Shown in pieces: positions 6,210 through 7,491 of a DNA stretch of 7,491 nucleotides. The position numbers and the translations under genes were made by a program. Numbering within the stretch: position 1 is the first letter of the stretch; each line of letters opens with the position of its first letter. The notes under the pieces are model-generated. The model did no database searches, had not been told where the DNA came from, and saw only the letters and a program-made list of their open reading frames with translations. This stretch comes from an uncultured Clostridium sp. (GTDB taxonomy: Bacteria; Bacillota; Clostridia; TANB77; CAG-508): assembly GCA_945610215.1 (NCBI GenBank), contig CALYZR010000027.1, positions 1 through 7,491 of the forward strand. The letters are read 5' to 3'.

Positions 6210-6238
6210 ATTATACTATTTTTTGAATGATTTGTCAA
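6210..6238 (-). promoter_or_regulatory. Consensus sigma-A promoter for the DUF348-G5-3D gene
   Basis: On the minus strand TTGACA (6238-6233) and TATAAT (6215-6210) are both perfect and separated by exactly 17 bases. Transcription would start near 6203, giving a leader of about 30 bases that contains AAGGAGGG. This supports the ATG at 6173 as the start and suggests strong housekeeping expression. Confidence 0.88.
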
Positions 6239-6385
6239 ATCTGGAAACTTTTTAATATATTTTTATACTATAATTATATGCTGCTTGTACAAAAATATGC
6301 ATACGGGAGCAAGGTTTCTAGATTTTTTTATTTTTCTTTTTGGATGGGCTAGATCTAGGCAAATTGGAATTTATTTAATTAATTA

Positions 6386-6414
6386 TTGATATGACATTTT
6401 TACTGTGCTATAAT
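6386..6414 (+). promoter_or_regulatory. Sigma-A promoter with extended -10 for lemA
   Basis: TTGATA (6386-6391), a 17-base spacer, and TATAAT (6409-6414) preceded by TG (6406-6407). It lies about 35 bases ahead of the start codon. The stretch between this and the divergent promoter (6239-6385) has a perfect palindrome CTAGATCTAG at 6349-6358 but no recognisable operator or gene. Confidence 0.85.
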
Positions 6415-6436
6415 GAATTCGTAAATTTATTTTAAT

Positions 6437-6442
6437 AGGAGG
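6437..6442 (+). promoter_or_regulatory. Ribosome binding site of lemA
   Basis: A perfect AGGAGG eight bases before ATG fixes the start at 6451. Confidence 0.85.
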
Positions 6443-6450
6443 TCTTTATT

Positions 6451-7002
6451 ATGTGGATTGCATTAGCTATTATTGCAGTATTGGTAATTCTTGTAATTTC
6501 TATGTACAATAATTTAGTTAGGTTAAGACAAAAAGTTAAAAATTCTTGGAGTCAAATTGATGTTCAATTACAAAGAAGATTTGATTTAATTCCAAATTTA
6601 GTAGAAACAGTAAAAGGTTATATGTCTCATGAAAATGATGTATTAACAAAAGTTGCAGAGCTTAGAACTTCTTGGGCAAATGCAGGTTCTGTTCATGAAA
6701 AAGCTGAACTTGATAATCAATTGTCAGGAGCTTTAAAAACTATTATGGCAGTTTCTGAAAGTTATCCAGAATTAAAAGCTAATCAAAACTTTTCTGAATT
6801 ACAACAAGAACTACAAAATACAGAAAATAAAATTTCTTTTTCAAGACAGTTTTATAATGATAGTGTAACAATGTATAACACTAAATTAGAAGTTTTCCCT
6901 TCTAATTTAATTGCTTCTATGTTTGGTTTTAAAGCAGAAGAGTTCTTTAAAGTAGAAAGCGAAGAAGCTAGAAAAAATGTTAAAGTTGATTTTAATAAAT
7001 AA
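6451..7002 (+). CDS. lemA: LemA family protein
   Basis: A 183-residue LemA protein (PF04011): one N-terminal membrane helix (residues 2-17) followed by a long helical extracytoplasmic or cytoplasmic domain. Family blocks are plain: YNNLVRLRQKVKNSWSQIDV near 19-38, QRRFDLIPNLVETVKGYMSH near 41-60, YPELKANQNFSELQQEL near 105-121, and YNDSVTMYN...FP near 135-149, ending with IASMFGF (154-160). Length is normal. The molecular function of LemA is not established; in other genomes it is often next to a TPM/YgcG protein or HtpX, but here it stands alone between divergent and convergent neighbours with its own promoter and terminator, so it is monocistronic. All arginines are AGA/AGG and there is no CGG. 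Confidence 0.95.
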   Translation: MWIALAIIAVLVILVISMYNNLVRLRQKVKNSWSQIDVQLQRRFDLIPNLVETVKGYMSHENDVLTKVAELRTSWANAGSVHEKAELDNQLSGALKTIMAVSESYPELKANQNFSELQQELQNTENKISFSRQFYNDSVTMYNTKLEVFPSNLIASMFGFKAEEFFKVESEEARKNVKVDFNK

Positions 7003-7012
7003 AAATATTAAA

Positions 7013-7039
7013 AACAAAGTGACGTAATCGCCCTTTGTT
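7013..7039. repeat. Hairpin AACAAAGTGA / TCGC-CC-TTTGTT, second copy of the 5168-5196 family
   Basis: The outer stem AACAAA (7013-7018) pairs with TTTGTT (7034-7039), and the inner GTGA (7019-7022) pairs with TCGC (7028-7031) with one G:U pair, plus a two-base bulge on the right, as in the copy at 5168-5196. It lies ten bases after the lemA stop. Without a following T-run it is a weak terminator. Confidence 0.5.
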
Positions 7040-7042
7040 CTC

Positions 7043-7084
7043 GCCGATTTGAGTTTCCTAATAACATGAGGAAATCTCAAAGGC
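7043..7084. repeat. Long hairpin in the lemA-tatD convergent gap
   Basis: TTTGAGTTTCCT (7048-7059) pairs with AGGAAA (7069-7074) and CTCAAA (7076-7081), with a single bulged T at 7075, around a nine-base loop. GCC (7043-7045) and GGC (7082-7084) extend it beyond a two-base bulge. It is not followed by a U-tract on either strand. It may protect the lemA mRNA 3' end or be a dispersed palindrome. Confidence 0.6.
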
Positions 7085-7094
7085 AATGGTAATT

Positions 7095-7133
7095 ATAAAA
7101 TAAAATCCAGTTTTTAACTGGATTTTATTTTAT
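7095..7133. terminator. Bidirectional intrinsic terminator shared by lemA and tatD
   Basis: Perfect 17-base arms at 7095-7111 and 7117-7133 enclose a five-base loop. The core AAAATCCAGT/ACTGGATTTT has T-rich tails on both strands. It lies between convergent genes, and the right arm contains the last two codons and stop codon of tatD. Confidence 0.88.
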
Positions 7134-7491
7134 TTCAAATATTCTTTTTGCATTTTCGTACGTTATTTTTGCAACTTCTTCTGTGTCTATTTGCTTTACA
7201 TCTGCAATTTTCTTGGCAATATATTTTACATTTCTAGAATCGTTTCTTTTCCCTCTTAATGGTTCTGGGCTAAGATATGGAGAATCAGTTTCTATTAGCA
7301 TTTTATCTAATGGCACCATATTTATTATTTCGCTTGCATTTTTACTGTTTTTAAATGTTACTGGGCCTGCAAATGATATATAAAACCCTAATTTTAACCC
7401 CTCTCTAACTAAATCCACATTAAATGGGCAACAGTGAAATACTCCTTTTTTATTGCAATTGTTATTTTTTAATATTTCTAATGTGTCATAT
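7125..7491 (-). CDS. tatD: TatD-family metal-dependent DNase, C-terminal part (5' end outside window)
   Basis: The last 121 residues or so of a TatD-type hydrolase (usual ~255), open at the window edge, so the true start lies beyond 7491; an internal GTG at 7416-7418 is not the start. Recognisable segments are GVFHCC with the metal-site His of the FHCF-type motif, LGFYISFAGPVTFKNS, PLDKMLIETDSPYLSPEPLR with the metal-binding Asp of ETDSPY, and the closing ITYENAKRIF helix. The family removes damaged or single-stranded DNA ends in a TIM-barrel, metal-dependent manner; it lies in the cytoplasm. The usual FHCFSGS is FHCCPFN here, a modest deviation. The stop codon is inside the stem of the bidirectional terminator. 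No CGG codon is seen. Confidence 0.93.
   Translation of the reverse strand, partial: YDTLEILKNNNCNKKGVFHCCPFNVDLVREGLKLGFYISFAGPVTFKNSKNASEIINMVPLDKMLIETDSPYLSPEPLRGKRNDSRNVKYIAKKIADVKQIDTEEVAKITYENAKRIFEIK

Noticed and set aside
6349..6358. Perfect palindrome CTAGATCTAG between the divergent promoters as an operator
   Set aside because: It overlaps neither promoter, is only ten bases, and no regulator gene is nearby; not enough to call a site.

Overview
The window is strongly AT-rich and comes from a low-GC, Gram-positive anaerobe-type genome, most likely a spore-forming member of the Clostridia. The signs are a SpoVB-type flippase, a DUF348-G5-3D cell-wall protein of the YabE/YocH kind, AGGAGG-like ribosome binding sites, and arginine written almost only as AGA/AGG.

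Layout. Positions 1-549 (minus): the N-terminal 182 residues of a MacB/LolD-type ABC transporter ATPase, cut by the window edge. Positions 550-848: a non-coding stretch with several small palindromes and a probable terminator. Positions 849-5107 (minus): a probable co-directional cluster, read in the order SpoVB/MurJ-like flippase, exonuclease III, AI-2E/PerM-family membrane protein, COG2426 'small multidrug export' membrane protein. Positions 5253-6173 (minus): the DUF348-G5-3D protein, with a consensus sigma-A promoter. Positions 6451-7002 (plus): LemA, divergent from it and with its own promoter. Positions 7125-7491 (minus): the C-terminal part of a TatD-family nuclease, convergent with LemA across three stacked hairpins.

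The outstanding observation concerns decoding. The ABC ATPase and the flippase both look frameshifted, together needing five single-base skips. All five fall exactly on an in-frame CGG codon, all go in the same direction (+1), and skipping the C of CGG restores textbook family sequence each time, including the complete Walker A loop GPSGAGKTT. No other in-frame CGG exists in any gene of the window. Seven CGG trinucleotides that lie out of frame inside genes cause no disturbance. The simplest biological reading is that CGG is not an ordinary arginine codon here: either the four bases CGGN are read as one residue (apparently glycine), or ribosomes shift +1 at CGG. A systematic sequencing or assembly insertion of one base next to GG is the main alternative, and genome-wide data would separate the two.

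Both affected genes are therefore annotated as single recoded CDSs, not pseudogenes. The intergenic regions also carry several REP-like dispersed palindromes (shared core GGGACTG, and a second hairpin family found twice), which suggest small non-autonomous repeat elements in this genome.
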